Assembly (NCBI RefSeq): GCF_000714435.1
Contig: NZ_JJMW01000058.1
Span: 58,609-122,608 of the forward strand
Direction of reading: 5' to 3'
DNA from: Exiguobacterium alkaliphilum 12/1
GTDB lineage: Bacteria > Bacillota > Bacilli > Exiguobacteriales > Exiguobacteriaceae
DNA length: 64,000 nt
Every line of letters starts with the position of its first letter. Position 1 is the first letter of the stretch. Under the pieces are notes generated by a model, which ran no database searches, was not told the origin of the DNA, and worked only from the letters and a program-made list of their open reading frames with translations. The translations under genes and the position numbers were made by a program. This document shows, piece after piece, positions 15,307 to 24,772 of this stretch.

Positions 15307-15761
15307 GTTGTTTCCTCCAATGTATAACCGGTCGGGGTGACATAGATCACATACGTGCCACGGTCCTCATCCGTTTCGGCTGAGTCACGTTCGTATTCGT
15401 TGCCGCCGACATACACGTACTGGCTACCGAGCATGGCGAGGGCGTCTAAATGACGGTCGACGTAGTACGCCTCAAGGAGCGGGTTGTCGAACCGGTCGTC
15501 GAGCGTGCGAATCTCGACTTTGATGTCGTCGGTCTCTTTCTTGTCGACCGGGCCTTCCGTATAGCGATCGACGTAAATCAAAAAGTACTGCTCGCCTTCG
15601 AGTGCGGACGAGCGTTGCTTGTACGTCATGCCGTCCTTGACGAAAAACTCACATTCGCGGCGGGCGAGTACTTCATCGAGCCCGAGCGATGTATAATGGT
15701 AGAGCGGCTCGAACGACAGCTCATTTTTATAGAGTCGGTATTCTAAAACGATGGAATCCAT
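15303..15761 (-). CDS. Unknown cytoplasmic protein, first gene of the ligase/DUF350 operon
   Basis: A 152-residue soluble protein, acidic, with no signal or membrane segment, beginning DSIVLEYRLYKNELSFEPLY. I do not recognise the family. Position and size recall the YjfK (DUF2491) or DUF4178 proteins that accompany YjfL/YjfC-type genes in other bacteria, but no motif supports a firm link. GAAAGGACTGACTT precedes the ATG. It leads an operon of four ATGA-linked genes and is divergent from the K+ channel gene across about 100 bp, so both sides probably share control. Confidence 0.7.
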   Translation of the reverse strand: MDSIVLEYRLYKNELSFEPLYHYTSLGLDEVLARRECEFFVKDGMTYKQRSSALEGEQYFLIYVDRYTEGPVDKKETDDIKVEIRTLDDRFDNPLLEAYYVDRHLDALAMLGSQYVYVGGNEYERDSAETDEDRGTYVIYVTPTGYTLEETT

Positions 15762-15864
15762 AAGTCAGTCCTTTCTTTTTTCTTTCTATACGGAACCGAG
15801 TCGAGACGGGTTTCGTAAACCAATTGAGTTGTTACTAGTATATCCGAGAAAGCGAGTGATTTCA

Positions 15865-16899
15865 GTGCATATCTTTTTTCGCGTCTGGCGCGGGTTGTCC
15901 AAGCTATCTTTTTTAAACATCGTACTCGCCTCGCTCGTCATCATTTTGACGGGCACGCTCGTCGGACATTGGGTGGAGCCGGAGACGTTCCCGTCCCTGT
16001 TCGACTCGTTTTGGTGGACGATGACGACGCTGACCACGGTCGGATATGGGGACTTTTTCCCGTCCTCGGTCGCGGGGCGTTGGCTCGGGATTTTCTTGTT
16101 CCTGTTTGGGATCGGGATTATCGGGGCGTTGATTGGTAAACTCGTTGAAGTCGGTGCGACGTTTCAACGGTTAAAACGGGAGGGGAAACTCATGTATCGA
16201 GGAGAAGACCATTACGTCTATATCGGGTGGTCACCGAAGACGAAGAAGGCGATTGACGAAGTGCTCGGCTACGAGCCGAACGCGGACATCGTCTTGATTG
16301 ACCAATTAAAAGAAGAACCGTATGATCATGACCGCGTCCATTACGTGCATGGAGATGCCTCGGACGAGACGGTGCTCCTGCAGGCGAACATTCTCCGTGC
16401 GCGCCGCGTCGCCATCTTCGCGGACGCCCGGATCGCCGAGTCGTTGCTCGCCGACGGGAAGTCGCTCCTCATCGCTTCGGCCGTCGAGGCGCTGTCGCAA
16501 GCACAAGGCGTCGATTTGCATACGGTCGTCGAGGTGTGTGAAGAGCGGAACATCTCAAAGTTTAAACACGTCCGCATCGACGACTTCATCTTGGCGAACG
16601 ACTCGGTGTCGCTCCTCATGGCGAAGGCGACGCTCCAACCGGGGACGACGTCGATTTTTCGGCAACTTTTGAGCAAGCAGTCGGGTGGCAACATCCAGGC
16701 ACTCGCACCGCGCCCGGAATGGACGACGATTCGGGCGGCGGCCGAGGCGTTGCTCGGCCAGGGCGTCACGCTCATGGCCGTCAACGACCGGCTCGATTAT
16801 GCGACCGTGCTCGACACAAAGCTCGAGGCGAGCGATACACTCTACGTCGTCTGTCACGACGACACGTGGGAACGATTGAATAAACAAGGAGGGGTTTGA
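15865..16899 (+). CDS. Two-helix potassium channel with RCK/TrkA-N domain (YugO/MthK-like)
   Basis: A 344-residue channel subunit. TM1 (NIVLASLVIILTGTLVGHWV), a pore helix and the selectivity filter TVGYGD (in TLTTVGYGDFFPSS), TM2 (FLFLFGIGIIGALIGKLV), then an RCK domain (VYIGWSPKTKKAIDEVLG...HGDASDETVLLQANILRARRV) and a C-terminal lobe. The first RCK glycines are altered (IGWSP for GxGxxG), so nucleotide binding may differ. A GTG start at 15865 follows GAGTGAT; GTG at 15856 is the alternative. One base overlaps the next gene (TGATG). The divergent partner operon resembles loci where a K+ channel accompanies YgiC/DUF350 genes. B. subtilis YugO works in biofilm signalling. Confidence 0.9.
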   Translation: MHIFFRVWRGLSKLSFLNIVLASLVIILTGTLVGHWVEPETFPSLFDSFWWTMTTLTTVGYGDFFPSSVAGRWLGIFLFLFGIGIIGALIGKLVEVGATFQRLKREGKLMYRGEDHYVYIGWSPKTKKAIDEVLGYEPNADIVLIDQLKEEPYDHDRVHYVHGDASDETVLLQANILRARRVAIFADARIAESLLADGKSLLIASAVEALSQAQGVDLHTVVEVCEERNISKFKHVRIDDFILANDSVSLLMAKATLQPGTTSIFRQLLSKQSGGNIQALAPRPEWTTIRAAAEALLGQGVTLMAVNDRLDYATVLDTKLEASDTLYVVCHDDTWERLNKQGGV

Positions 16900-18026
16900 T
16901 GCATAACGGAACGTTCATCCGCAAGATGACACGCATGCAAAACGTCCAACGGTGGGACGAATATGCGCCGCACTATCACGACAATGCGGCGAGCCATAGT
17001 TTTCGCGTCGCGGTCTTCAGTTTGATCGCGGCTTATTATGAAGAACAAAAAGGACGTCCCGTCAACTTGCTCGATGTGTTAGGTAAGGCGCTCTTTCACG
17101 ATATGAATGAGGTCCAGACGGGTCCGATCATGCACCGGACGAAAAAAGAGCCGACGCTAAAAGAACATATCGAGCGGATGGAGCGGACGGCGAGCCTCGG
17201 TCTCGTCGACTTATTATCGCAGTCGCTCCGACCTGACTTCTACCGCTTCCTCGTCGAGGCGGAGGACGACTCGTTCGAGGGACGGATCGTCGACGGCATC
17301 GACTCGTTCGATGCGATGTTGTTCGTCCGTCGCGAGGTCGCGCACGGGTCGCCGCACTTCGTCGCGAAGCTCGAGGAGATGAAAGCGGCGCTCCGGGAGC
17401 ACCCGCTCGCTTCCGTCCGCTGGCTATACGATCAAGTCGAACAAGAGACGGAAGTGGCGACGTTCATCGAGAACGTCATGCGCATGGACAGCGTGAGGCG
17501 TTGGAAGGGTCGCTTCAACACGATTGACGACAACGACGCGATTCACGGCTTCCGGGCGGCGGCGCTAGGCATGTTCAGCGGGCTGTTGGAGCAGAAGAAG
17601 TACGGCGTCGACGTCGATGTGGCGGAACTCGTCGCGCGCTTGCTTTGTCATGACCTCGTTGAAGGGGTGACCGGGGACGTGCTCGGTCCGGTGAAGCACG
17701 CGACGACGGAGACCGGACAGGCGTTCGAGGCGTATGAACGAGCCGAGAGCGAGGCGCTCTTATCGCTCCTCCCGGACTATATGCAGCCGGCGTTCCGACG
17801 CTACATGGCCGACTCGAAAGATGACACGTATGAAGGGAAGCTCGTCGACATGATGGACAAGCTCGACGCCCTCATCAAGATGAACATGGAGCGGAAGATG
17901 AACGGGGCCGAGTATGAGGTCATCTATCGGGAACAACTGCGGAAAGTGCAGATGCGCTATGAGAACCCGAGTATGATTTTCTTCTTGGCGTACATTTTGC
18001 ACGACCTGGATTATGTAACGAGTTGA
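16899..18026 (+). CDS. Tandem HD-domain phosphohydrolase (YfbR-like, duplicated)
   Basis: A 375-residue protein made of two homologous HD-domain halves. The first half shows NVQRWDEYAPHYHDNAASHS (His33), ALFHDMNEVQTGPI (His67-Asp68) and GIDSFDAML. The second shows SVRRWKGRFNTIDDNDAIHG, LLCHDLVEGVTGDVLGPVKH and MMDKLDALIK. Both keep the H...HD...D metal set, and the R-W and E-x-x-TGD/TGP signature is that of YfbR-type 5'-nucleotidases, which normally have one domain of about 190-200 residues. It is translationally coupled to the K+ channel (TGATG). Whether it cleaves deoxynucleotides or a signalling nucleotide is unknown. A strong terminator follows. Confidence 0.85.
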   Translation: MHNGTFIRKMTRMQNVQRWDEYAPHYHDNAASHSFRVAVFSLIAAYYEEQKGRPVNLLDVLGKALFHDMNEVQTGPIMHRTKKEPTLKEHIERMERTASLGLVDLLSQSLRPDFYRFLVEAEDDSFEGRIVDGIDSFDAMLFVRREVAHGSPHFVAKLEEMKAALREHPLASVRWLYDQVEQETEVATFIENVMRMDSVRRWKGRFNTIDDNDAIHGFRAAALGMFSGLLEQKKYGVDVDVAELVARLLCHDLVEGVTGDVLGPVKHATTETGQAFEAYERAESEALLSLLPDYMQPAFRRYMADSKDDTYEGKLVDMMDKLDALIKMNMERKMNGAEYEVIYREQLRKVQMRYENPSMIFFLAYILHDLDYVTS

Positions 18027-18030
18027 CAAC

Positions 18031-18062
18031 GTCACGGACGAATTCGTCCGTGGCTTTTTTTT
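18031..18062 (+). terminator. Intrinsic terminator after channel-HD operon
   Basis: An inverted repeat (GTCACGGACGAATTCGTCCGTGGC, given here as two arms of about 11 nt around AATT) followed by a run of T. Confidence 0.85.
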
Positions 18063-18072
18063 ATATCATTCA

Positions 18073-18101
18073 TTGACATATATCATTTAACGATATATAG
18101 T
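18073..18101 (+). promoter_or_regulatory. Promoter of padR-DUF2812 operon
   Basis: TTGACA (18073-18078) and TATAGT (18096-18101), 17-nt spacer: a near-consensus sigma-A promoter. The first PadR-type palindrome fills the spacer and reaches both boxes. Confidence 0.8.
18078..18098. promoter_or_regulatory. PadR-type operator 1
   Basis: ATATATC (18078-18084) and GATATAT (18092-18098) around a 7-nt centre ATTTAAC. It occupies the -35/-10 interval, so binding would exclude RNA polymerase. Confidence 0.7.
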
Positions 18102-18113
18102 AAACGTAAGAAG

Positions 18114-18132
18114 TATATCGTTGAATGATATA
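18114..18132. promoter_or_regulatory. PadR-type operator 2
   Basis: TATATCGTTGAATGATATA, which is the reverse-oriented copy of operator 1 with one centre change. It lies in the transcribed leader immediately before and into the ribosome site, so it could add a roadblock or cooperative binding. Confidence 0.7.
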
Positions 18133-18144
18133 GGAGGTGGTCAT

Positions 18145-18477
18145 ATGCCACGGAATGACACGATCGAGCTCGGCGAGTTGACCGACAGCACGTTTTACAT
18201 CTTGCTCGCCTTGACCGAGCCGCGACATGGCTACTTGATTATGCAGTTCGTCGAGGAGTTGACGGCGGGCCGGATGCAAATCGGACCGGCTTCGATGTAT
18301 ACGATCATCAAGAAGCTCGTCGCTGCAGGACTCATCCACCCGCTTGACGGAGACGGGAAGAAAAAGAGTTACTTGATCACAGATGCGGGGCGCGATTTGC
18401 TCTGCGATGATGTGAGACGACGCCAAGCGATTGTCGAGGACGCACGATTCATCTTAGAAGGGGAGGGGCACGTATGA
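18145..18477 (+). CDS. PadR family transcriptional regulator
   Basis: A 110-residue winged-helix repressor. DSTFYILLALTEPRHGYLIM is the PadR N-terminal helix, SMYTIIKKLVAAGLIHPLDGDGKKKSY the recognition helix and wing. The start follows AGGAGGTGGTCAT. It overlaps the DUF2812 gene by 4 nt (ATGA). PadR-DUF2812 pairs are common in Firmicutes; the repressor usually controls its own operon, and here two large palindromes lie in the promoter. The signal is unknown. Confidence 0.92.
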   Translation: MPRNDTIELGELTDSTFYILLALTEPRHGYLIMQFVEELTAGRMQIGPASMYTIIKKLVAAGLIHPLDGDGKKKSYLITDAGRDLLCDDVRRRQAIVEDARFILEGEGHV

Positions 18478-19001
18478 AACGGAAGTACATGTCGAGCTGG
18501 GGGCTCGCGTTTGCCGAAGAACGTGAGATGCGAAAGCTCGAACAGATGGCAGCTCAGGGATGGCACTTAGAAAAGTTCGCACCACTCGGTTATTCATTGG
18601 TCGAAGGCGAACCGGCAGACGTCCAGTACAGCCTCGATTACCGGAAACGTCCGGACGAAGAGTATTTCGAGATGTTCGCATCGAGCGGGTGGGAGCACGT
18701 GACATCGACCGGGGACGAGATTCACATCTTCAAAGGCCGTCCCGGAGCGCGGCCGATCTATTCAGACCGGGAGACGATGATCGCGAAGTACGCGACGGAA
18801 GAGCGCCAGATGGGGCGGGCGGCGCTTACGTTTCTCGTCGTGTGGCTCGGCTTGCTCCTGTTGATGCAAGTCGATTGGTCGAGCGTGATGGCGACGGCGC
18901 TCTTCGTGGTCCATCTGCTCATCACGATCGGGCTCATCTTCACCGGACTCCCGTACCTCGGTTTCCTAGTGAAGCGAAAACGGATGGAACATGACAGCTG
19001 A
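18474..19001 (+). CDS. DUF2812 domain membrane protein
   Basis: A 175-residue protein with an N-terminal soluble DUF2812 domain (EEREMRKLEQMAAQGWHLEK near residue 15; VQYSLDYRKRPDEEYFEMFA) and two C-terminal hydrophobic helices (about 117-133 and 139-160). Members are almost always co-transcribed with PadR regulators, as here. The role is unknown; regulation by PadR suggests response to membrane-active compounds. The stop is followed by a terminator. Confidence 0.85.
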   Translation: MKRKYMSSWGLAFAEEREMRKLEQMAAQGWHLEKFAPLGYSLVEGEPADVQYSLDYRKRPDEEYFEMFASSGWEHVTSTGDEIHIFKGRPGARPIYSDRETMIAKYATEERQMGRAALTFLVVWLGLLLLMQVDWSSVMATALFVVHLLITIGLIFTGLPYLGFLVKRKRMEHDS

Positions 19002-19006
19002 CTAGG

Positions 19007-19031
19007 CGGATGGCACAAGCCATCCGTTTTT
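19007..19031 (+). terminator. Intrinsic terminator after padR operon
   Basis: An 8-bp stem CGGATGGC/GCCATCCG with loop ACAA, then TTTTTG. Confidence 0.82.
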
Positions 19032-19134
19032 GTTTTGGTCGACTGAACTATTCACGAAAAAAATAGTTAGGCGCGAAGCACCGTTTTAGCGAAACCCTCT
19101 ATTCAACGAAAGTGAAATCGGGCATGATGATTAA

Positions 19135-19148
19135 TGAAAGCGCTTGCA
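19135..19148. promoter_or_regulatory. cre site (CcpA operator) in amylase leader
   Basis: TGAAAGCGCTTGCA matches the catabolite-response-element consensus, inside a 22-nt near-palindrome flanked by TTAA on both sides. It lies 24 nt before the amylase start, just ahead of GAGGAGG, so carbon catabolite repression by CcpA is expected. Confidence 0.85.
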
Positions 19149-19160
19149 TTAATCTTTTGA

Positions 19161-20717
<1,557 letters not shown>

Positions 20718-20718
20718 G

Positions 20719-20745
20719 AAAAACGAGTCGCGAGACTCGTTTTTT
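20719..20745. terminator. Bidirectional intrinsic terminator after amylase gene
   Basis: Stem AAAACGAGTC/GACTCGTTTT around GCGA, followed by T residues. It lies between the amylase gene and convergent lipM. Confidence 0.85.
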
Positions 20746-21574
20746 AGCGTTTCCATATCCATTCGTCACTCTCGTACTTCAAGACGAGCTGACGGATTTC
20801 TTCTTGTTGCGACTCGGTGAAGACGAGCGGTTCGAACGTCAAGTCGAACGCGTCACGGAACCCGTCCGTGAACGCGGCAGCGACCTCATCGAACGACACG
20901 TCGCGCCCGAGCGTCTCGTTGAGCGAGACGGCCTTATCTCCGAATCGTGCTTTCGCTTCTACTTTCTCGTCTGCCTCGAGGTTGAAGCAGTCGAACAAGA
21001 CGTCATCATCCATCGACAAGGGAATCGACCCGTGCTGCAAGACGGCGCCTTGATGGCGCACTTGGGCGCTGCCGGCGATCTTCTTCCCGTCGACGGCAAG
21101 CTCATAATACGAGGCGGCGTCGAAGCAGACGGCCGACTTCGGTTTCCGAAGTGCTTCGCGGTCGGCTTCTGTCAGCGGGACAGAAAATTCGGCCGGGACA
21201 TCGAGTGCACGGTATCCGCGACGTACCCCTTCGGTCAACAAGCGATAACTCTCGATGACGTTCGTCGGGAGGGACGGCATCGTCTCCGGCAAGATGACGC
21301 TATACGTCAGCTCATCCGCATGGAGCACGGCGCGCCCGCCGGTCAGGCGCCGGACGACCGGGATTTGGTTCTTCCGTAACGCGTCCCGGTCAAGGTCGCG
21401 CGTGGCCCGTTGGAAGCGACCGACGCTGATGGCGTGCGGGGCCCATGAGTAGAAGCGGAGCGTCGGTTTTAATTCGCCTCGCGCGACGAACGTCGCGACG
21501 GCTTCATCGATGGCCATGTTCTCGGCCGGCGAGCGACCTTCTGTCGTGATTAAGTGCCACGTCGTTCCATTCAT
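20744..21574 (-). CDS. lipM: Octanoyltransferase LipM
   Basis: A 276-residue BPL/LplA/LipB-fold enzyme that moves octanoate from acyl carrier protein to GcvH, the first step of lipoate assembly in Bacillus. RRLTGGRAVLHADELTYSV is the substrate pocket. Cys150 in SAVCFDAASYYEL is at the same number as the catalytic Cys of B. subtilis LipM, followed by the conserved DGKKIAGSAQVR lysine. The catalytic Cys separates it from LplA lipoate ligases. Immediately downstream of lipA on the same strand (18-nt gap), so the two pathway enzymes are co-expressed. Confidence 0.9.
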   Translation of the reverse strand: MNGTTWHLITTEGRSPAENMAIDEAVATFVARGELKPTLRFYSWAPHAISVGRFQRATRDLDRDALRKNQIPVVRRLTGGRAVLHADELTYSVILPETMPSLPTNVIESYRLLTEGVRRGYRALDVPAEFSVPLTEADREALRKPKSAVCFDAASYYELAVDGKKIAGSAQVRHQGAVLQHGSIPLSMDDDVLFDCFNLEADEKVEAKARFGDKAVSLNETLGRDVSFDEVAAAFTDGFRDAFDLTFEPLVFTESQQEEIRQLVLKYESDEWIWKR

Positions 21575-21592
21575 ACACTTCTCTTCTTTCTG

Positions 21593-22489
21593 TTAATCGA
21601 TTGGGAGCATCGTGTGGCGACGCGCCTTGTGGACTTGTTCGTCGGCATGATACGACGAGCGGACGAGCGGGCCGGCCTCACAGTGTGAGAAGCCTTTCAT
21701 CAACGCGATCTCTTTCAACTCGGCGAACTCGTCCGGATGGTAGTAACGCTCGACGTCTAAGTGTTTCTTCGTCGGTTGCAAGTATTGGCCGAGCGTTAAA
21801 ATATCGACGTGGTGAGCCCGGAGGTCATCCATCGCTTGAATCAACTCATCTTTCGTTTCACCGAGCCCGACCATGATCGACGACTTCGTCGGGATGTCCG
21901 GATTCAGCTCTTTTGAACGCTTCAAAAACTCGAGCGTGCGGTCGTACGTCGCTTTCGCCCGGACTCTCGGCGTCAGACGGCGCACCGTCTCCAAGTTGTG
22001 GTTCATGATATCGGGACCGGCATCGATCAACGTCTGGAGCGCCGAGAAGTCGCCCATCATATCGGACGGCAGTACTTCAATCGACGTCTCCGGATTCATC
22101 GCACGGACGGCCCGGACCGTCTCGGCGAACACCGTCGCCCCGTAATCGCTCAAATCGTCGCGCGCGACAGCGGTGATGACAACGTGCTTCAAGTTCATAA
22201 GGCGGACCGATTCGGCGACGCGTTTCGGTTCTTCCCAGTCGAGCTCGTTCGGTTTGCCGGTCGTGACCGCACAGAAGCGGCAGGCGCGCGTACAGATGCT
22301 ACCGAGAATCATGAACGTCGCCGTGCGGCGGACGGCCCAACACTCATGGATGTTCGGACATTTCGCTTCCTCACAAACCGTATGTAAGTTTTTCTCGCGC
22401 ATCATGTTTTTCAGGCCGGTGTATGTCTCGTTCGTGTTCAGTTTGATTTTCAACCATTCCGGCTTTCGTTTCAGTTCCCCTCGTGCCAA
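21593..22489 (-). CDS. lipA: Lipoyl synthase LipA
   Basis: A 298-residue radical-SAM enzyme that inserts two sulfurs into the octanoyl chain. The auxiliary cluster motif [12 protein letters not shown] (C-x4-C-x5-C), the SAM cluster motif CTRACRFC (C-x3-C-x2-C) and the C-terminal RSSYHA serine motif are all present. The start is TTG, preceded by AAAGGGGGAAATCATC. The upstream 329-bp region separates it from divergent nagZ. It works with LipM and LipL, encoded nearby. Confidence 0.96.
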   Translation of the reverse strand: MARGELKRKPEWLKIKLNTNETYTGLKNMMREKNLHTVCEEAKCPNIHECWAVRRTATFMILGSICTRACRFCAVTTGKPNELDWEEPKRVAESVRLMNLKHVVITAVARDDLSDYGATVFAETVRAVRAMNPETSIEVLPSDMMGDFSALQTLIDAGPDIMNHNLETVRRLTPRVRAKATYDRTLEFLKRSKELNPDIPTKSSIMVGLGETKDELIQAMDDLRAHHVDILTLGQYLQPTKKHLDVERYYHPDEFAELKEIALMKGFSHCEAGPLVRSSYHADEQVHKARRHTMLPID

Positions 22490-22568
22490 GATGATTTCCC
22501 CCTTTTTTAAGTTAACCCCTAACGGAATGAGTTTACCAAAAAATACGGAAGATTCGAACCACCGAAAT

Positions 22569-22585
22569 TATTGGTTTTGCCAATA
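22569..22585. promoter_or_regulatory. Palindrome TATTGG-N5-CCAATA, possible operator
   Basis: Perfect 6-bp arms with a 5-nt spacer, in the lipA-nagZ intergenic region about 85 nt upstream of the lipA start. The binder is unknown. Confidence 0.35.
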
Positions 22586-22648
22586 CAGAGGAAGGTTGTT
22601 ACAAAACAGGTTGTTTATTTCAAATTGGTTACGCTTTCATGTGAAGTG

Positions 22649-22677
22649 TTGTTTCCCTTTTTTGAAGTTGCTATACT
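22649..22677 (+). promoter_or_regulatory. Promoter of nagZ
   Basis: TTGTTT (22649-22654) and TATACT (22672-22677), 17-nt spacer. This would give a leader of roughly 135 nt before the nagZ ATG. Confidence 0.55.
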
Positions 22678-22721
22678 GACGGTGACCACCTGAATAAGGA
22701 CCATATGTAACTGATACGATC

Positions 22722-22777
22722 AGGCATGGGGTGAACGAGCGTTGATGAGGCAACGCTTCTTCCTCCATGCCTTTTCG
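22722..22777 (+). other. Two-tier hairpin in nagZ leader, possible attenuator
   Basis: Outer stem AGGCATGG (22722-22729) with CCATGCCT (22765-22772) and inner stem AGCGTTG (22738-22744) with CAACGCT (22751-22757), followed by TTTTCG. It lies in the transcribed leader, so it may be a terminator/attenuator or an RNA-stability element. No known riboswitch was recognised. Confidence 0.45.
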
Positions 22778-22818
22778 TTTGGGGGTCGGGGATAAACTTT
22801 CAAAAAGGAGTGAGGAAC

Positions 22819-24768
22819 ATGAACAAAGCATTGAACTGGACGGCGACACTCGGGCTGACGACGGCACTCTTCGTCTCATCGGTCCCGATGGCGAACGCGG
22901 TCGTGGCGGAGGAGGCACCACCGCTCTCGGTCGAGCAGCGGGTGACGAGCAAACTTGACGCCATGACGCTCGAACAGAAACTCGGTCAAATGATCATGCC
23001 AGACTTCCGATTATGGAACGGAGCGAACCATACGGCACTCGCACCGGACGTGGCCCGGGTCATCGACCGGTTCGACCTTGGGGGCGTCATCTTGTTCGCG
23101 GAGAACGTGACCGAGACCGAACAGACGACGAAACTCGTCCACGACCTGCAAGAAGTCGTCAAACAAGATGAGAGCAACGACATCCCGCTCTTCATCACGA
23201 TCGATCAAGAAGGCGGCATCGTGACGCGGCTCGGGACCGGCACGAACCTGCCGGGCAACATGGCGCTCGGCGCGACGCGAAACAGCCAGTACGCGTATGA
23301 TGCGGGGAACATCATCGGTTCAGAGTTGAACGCGCTCGGGGTGAACGTCAACTTCGGACCGGTCCTAGACGTCAACAATAACCCGGCCAACCCGGTCATC
23401 GGCGTCCGTTCGTTCTCGAGCGACCCGGAACTCGTCGGTGAGCTCGGTTCGGCGATGACGCAAGGCATCCAAGACCAAGGGGTCGCCGCGACGGCGAAAC
23501 ACTTCCCGGGACATGGGGATACGGCCGTCGATTCACACTATGGCCTCCCGATTGTCGACAAGTCGCTCGAGGACTTGCGCGGTCTCGAGTTGCTCCCGTT
23601 CAAGCGGGCGATCACCGAAGGCATCGACATGATCATGACGGCACACATCGGGATGCCGCAGATCGAGGATGAGGTCGTCGAATCGGCGCGCGGCACGTTC
23701 CCGCTCCCGGCGACGCTCTCGGACGATGTCATCACAGGCGTCTTACGTGAAGAGATGGGCTATGACGGCATCGTCATCACGGACGCCTTGAACATGCAGG
23801 CCATTTCGGACAACTTCACAGAGGCCGAAGCCGTCATCAAGACGTTCGAGGCGGGCGTCGATATCGCGCTCATGCCGACAATCTTACGGACGAACGCGGA
23901 CGTCGTGAAATTGGAACGTATCTTTGATGAAGTGAAAGCCGCGGTCGAGAGCGGACGGCTCGATGAAGCGAAAATCGATGCGGCCGTCGAGCGGATTTTG
24001 ACGCTCAAGGCTGAACGCGGTATTTGGGAAGAGTCGGTCGATACGACGACGCTCGAGGCGAAGCTCGCCGAGGCGAACGCGGTCGTCGGAAGTGCCGAAC
24101 ATAAAGCGAAAGAACGTGAGATCGCCGAAGCGGCTGTCACGCTCGTGAAAAATGATGACAAGACGCTCCCGTTCAAGCCGAAAAAAGGGGACACGGTCCT
24201 CGTGATCTCACCGGCGAAAGACCAGACGGACAGCATGGTGAAGGCGATCAAGTCGCTTGAGAAAAATGGGGGCAACATGAAAGACGTGGTCGTCACGACG
24301 GCGAACTATACGGCATCGACACCGCGCCTAGCGAACAATCCGAGCCTGAAACAAAAAGTCGAGGCGGCGGACTATATCATCGTCGGCTCGAACGTGAACA
24401 ACAGCGCGAAGCTCGGACCGAATGCGGCGGACAACTACGTGCCGGCGGAAGTGTTCCGTTACGCGAACGAGACCGGGAAGAAGTCGGTGCTCCTCAGCCT
24501 CCGGAACCCGTATGACGTCGCCGTTCAACCGGACGCACCGGCCCAGCTCCTCATTTACGGTTTCAAAGGGGACCCGAACGGACCGGACTCAGAGGCAGGG
24601 AACTTGAAGTCGGCTGGGCCGAACCTCCCGGCTGGCATCCGTGCCATCTTCGGTGAAGTGAAACCAGGCGGTAAGCTTCCGGTCGACGTACCGAAGTTCG
24701 AGAACGGGACGTTCCAAAACGAGCTCCACCTCGAATTCGGTGATGGTTTTACGAACTGGAATAAATAA
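22819..24768 (+). CDS. nagZ: Exported beta-N-acetylglucosaminidase NagZ (GH3)
   Basis: A 649-residue secreted glycosidase that releases GlcNAc from peptidoglycan fragments, leaving MurNAc-containing products for uptake. The signal peptide (LGLTTALFVSSVPMANAVVA) lacks a clear lipobox. The TIM-barrel has FITIDQEGGIVTRLG, the GH3 signature KHFPGHGDTAVDSH with the general acid/base His-Asp pair, and VITDALNM with the nucleophile Asp. The second domain (about 390-649) is the alpha/beta sandwich found in B. subtilis NagZ (642 residues). The ATG at 22819 follows AAAGGAG by 8 nt. It supplies substrate to the MurP/MupG/MurQ set 9-11 kb downstream. Confidence 0.93.
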   Translation: MNKALNWTATLGLTTALFVSSVPMANAVVAEEAPPLSVEQRVTSKLDAMTLEQKLGQMIMPDFRLWNGANHTALAPDVARVIDRFDLGGVILFAENVTETEQTTKLVHDLQEVVKQDESNDIPLFITIDQEGGIVTRLGTGTNLPGNMALGATRNSQYAYDAGNIIGSELNALGVNVNFGPVLDVNNNPANPVIGVRSFSSDPELVGELGSAMTQGIQDQGVAATAKHFPGHGDTAVDSHYGLPIVDKSLEDLRGLELLPFKRAITEGIDMIMTAHIGMPQIEDEVVESARGTFPLPATLSDDVITGVLREEMGYDGIVITDALNMQAISDNFTEAEAVIKTFEAGVDIALMPTILRTNADVVKLERIFDEVKAAVESGRLDEAKIDAAVERILTLKAERGIWEESVDTTTLEAKLAEANAVVGSAEHKAKEREIAEAAVTLVKNDDKTLPFKPKKGDTVLVISPAKDQTDSMVKAIKSLEKNGGNMKDVVVTTANYTASTPRLANNPSLKQKVEAADYIIVGSNVNNSAKLGPNAADNYVPAEVFRYANETGKKSVLLSLRNPYDVAVQPDAPAQLLIYGFKGDPNGPDSEAGNLKSAGPNLPAGIRAIFGEVKPGGKLPVDVPKFENGTFQNELHLEFGDGFTNWNK

Positions 24769-24772
24769 AAAG

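Larger units (their letters stand above)
22490..22818. other. Intergenic region between divergent lipA and nagZ
   Basis: 329 bases without a credible gene. It holds a perfect dyad TATTGG/CCAATA (22569-22585), the nagZ promoter (22649-22677) and a two-tier hairpin in the nagZ leader (22722-22772). No lipA promoter boxes were assigned with confidence. Confidence 0.6.
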
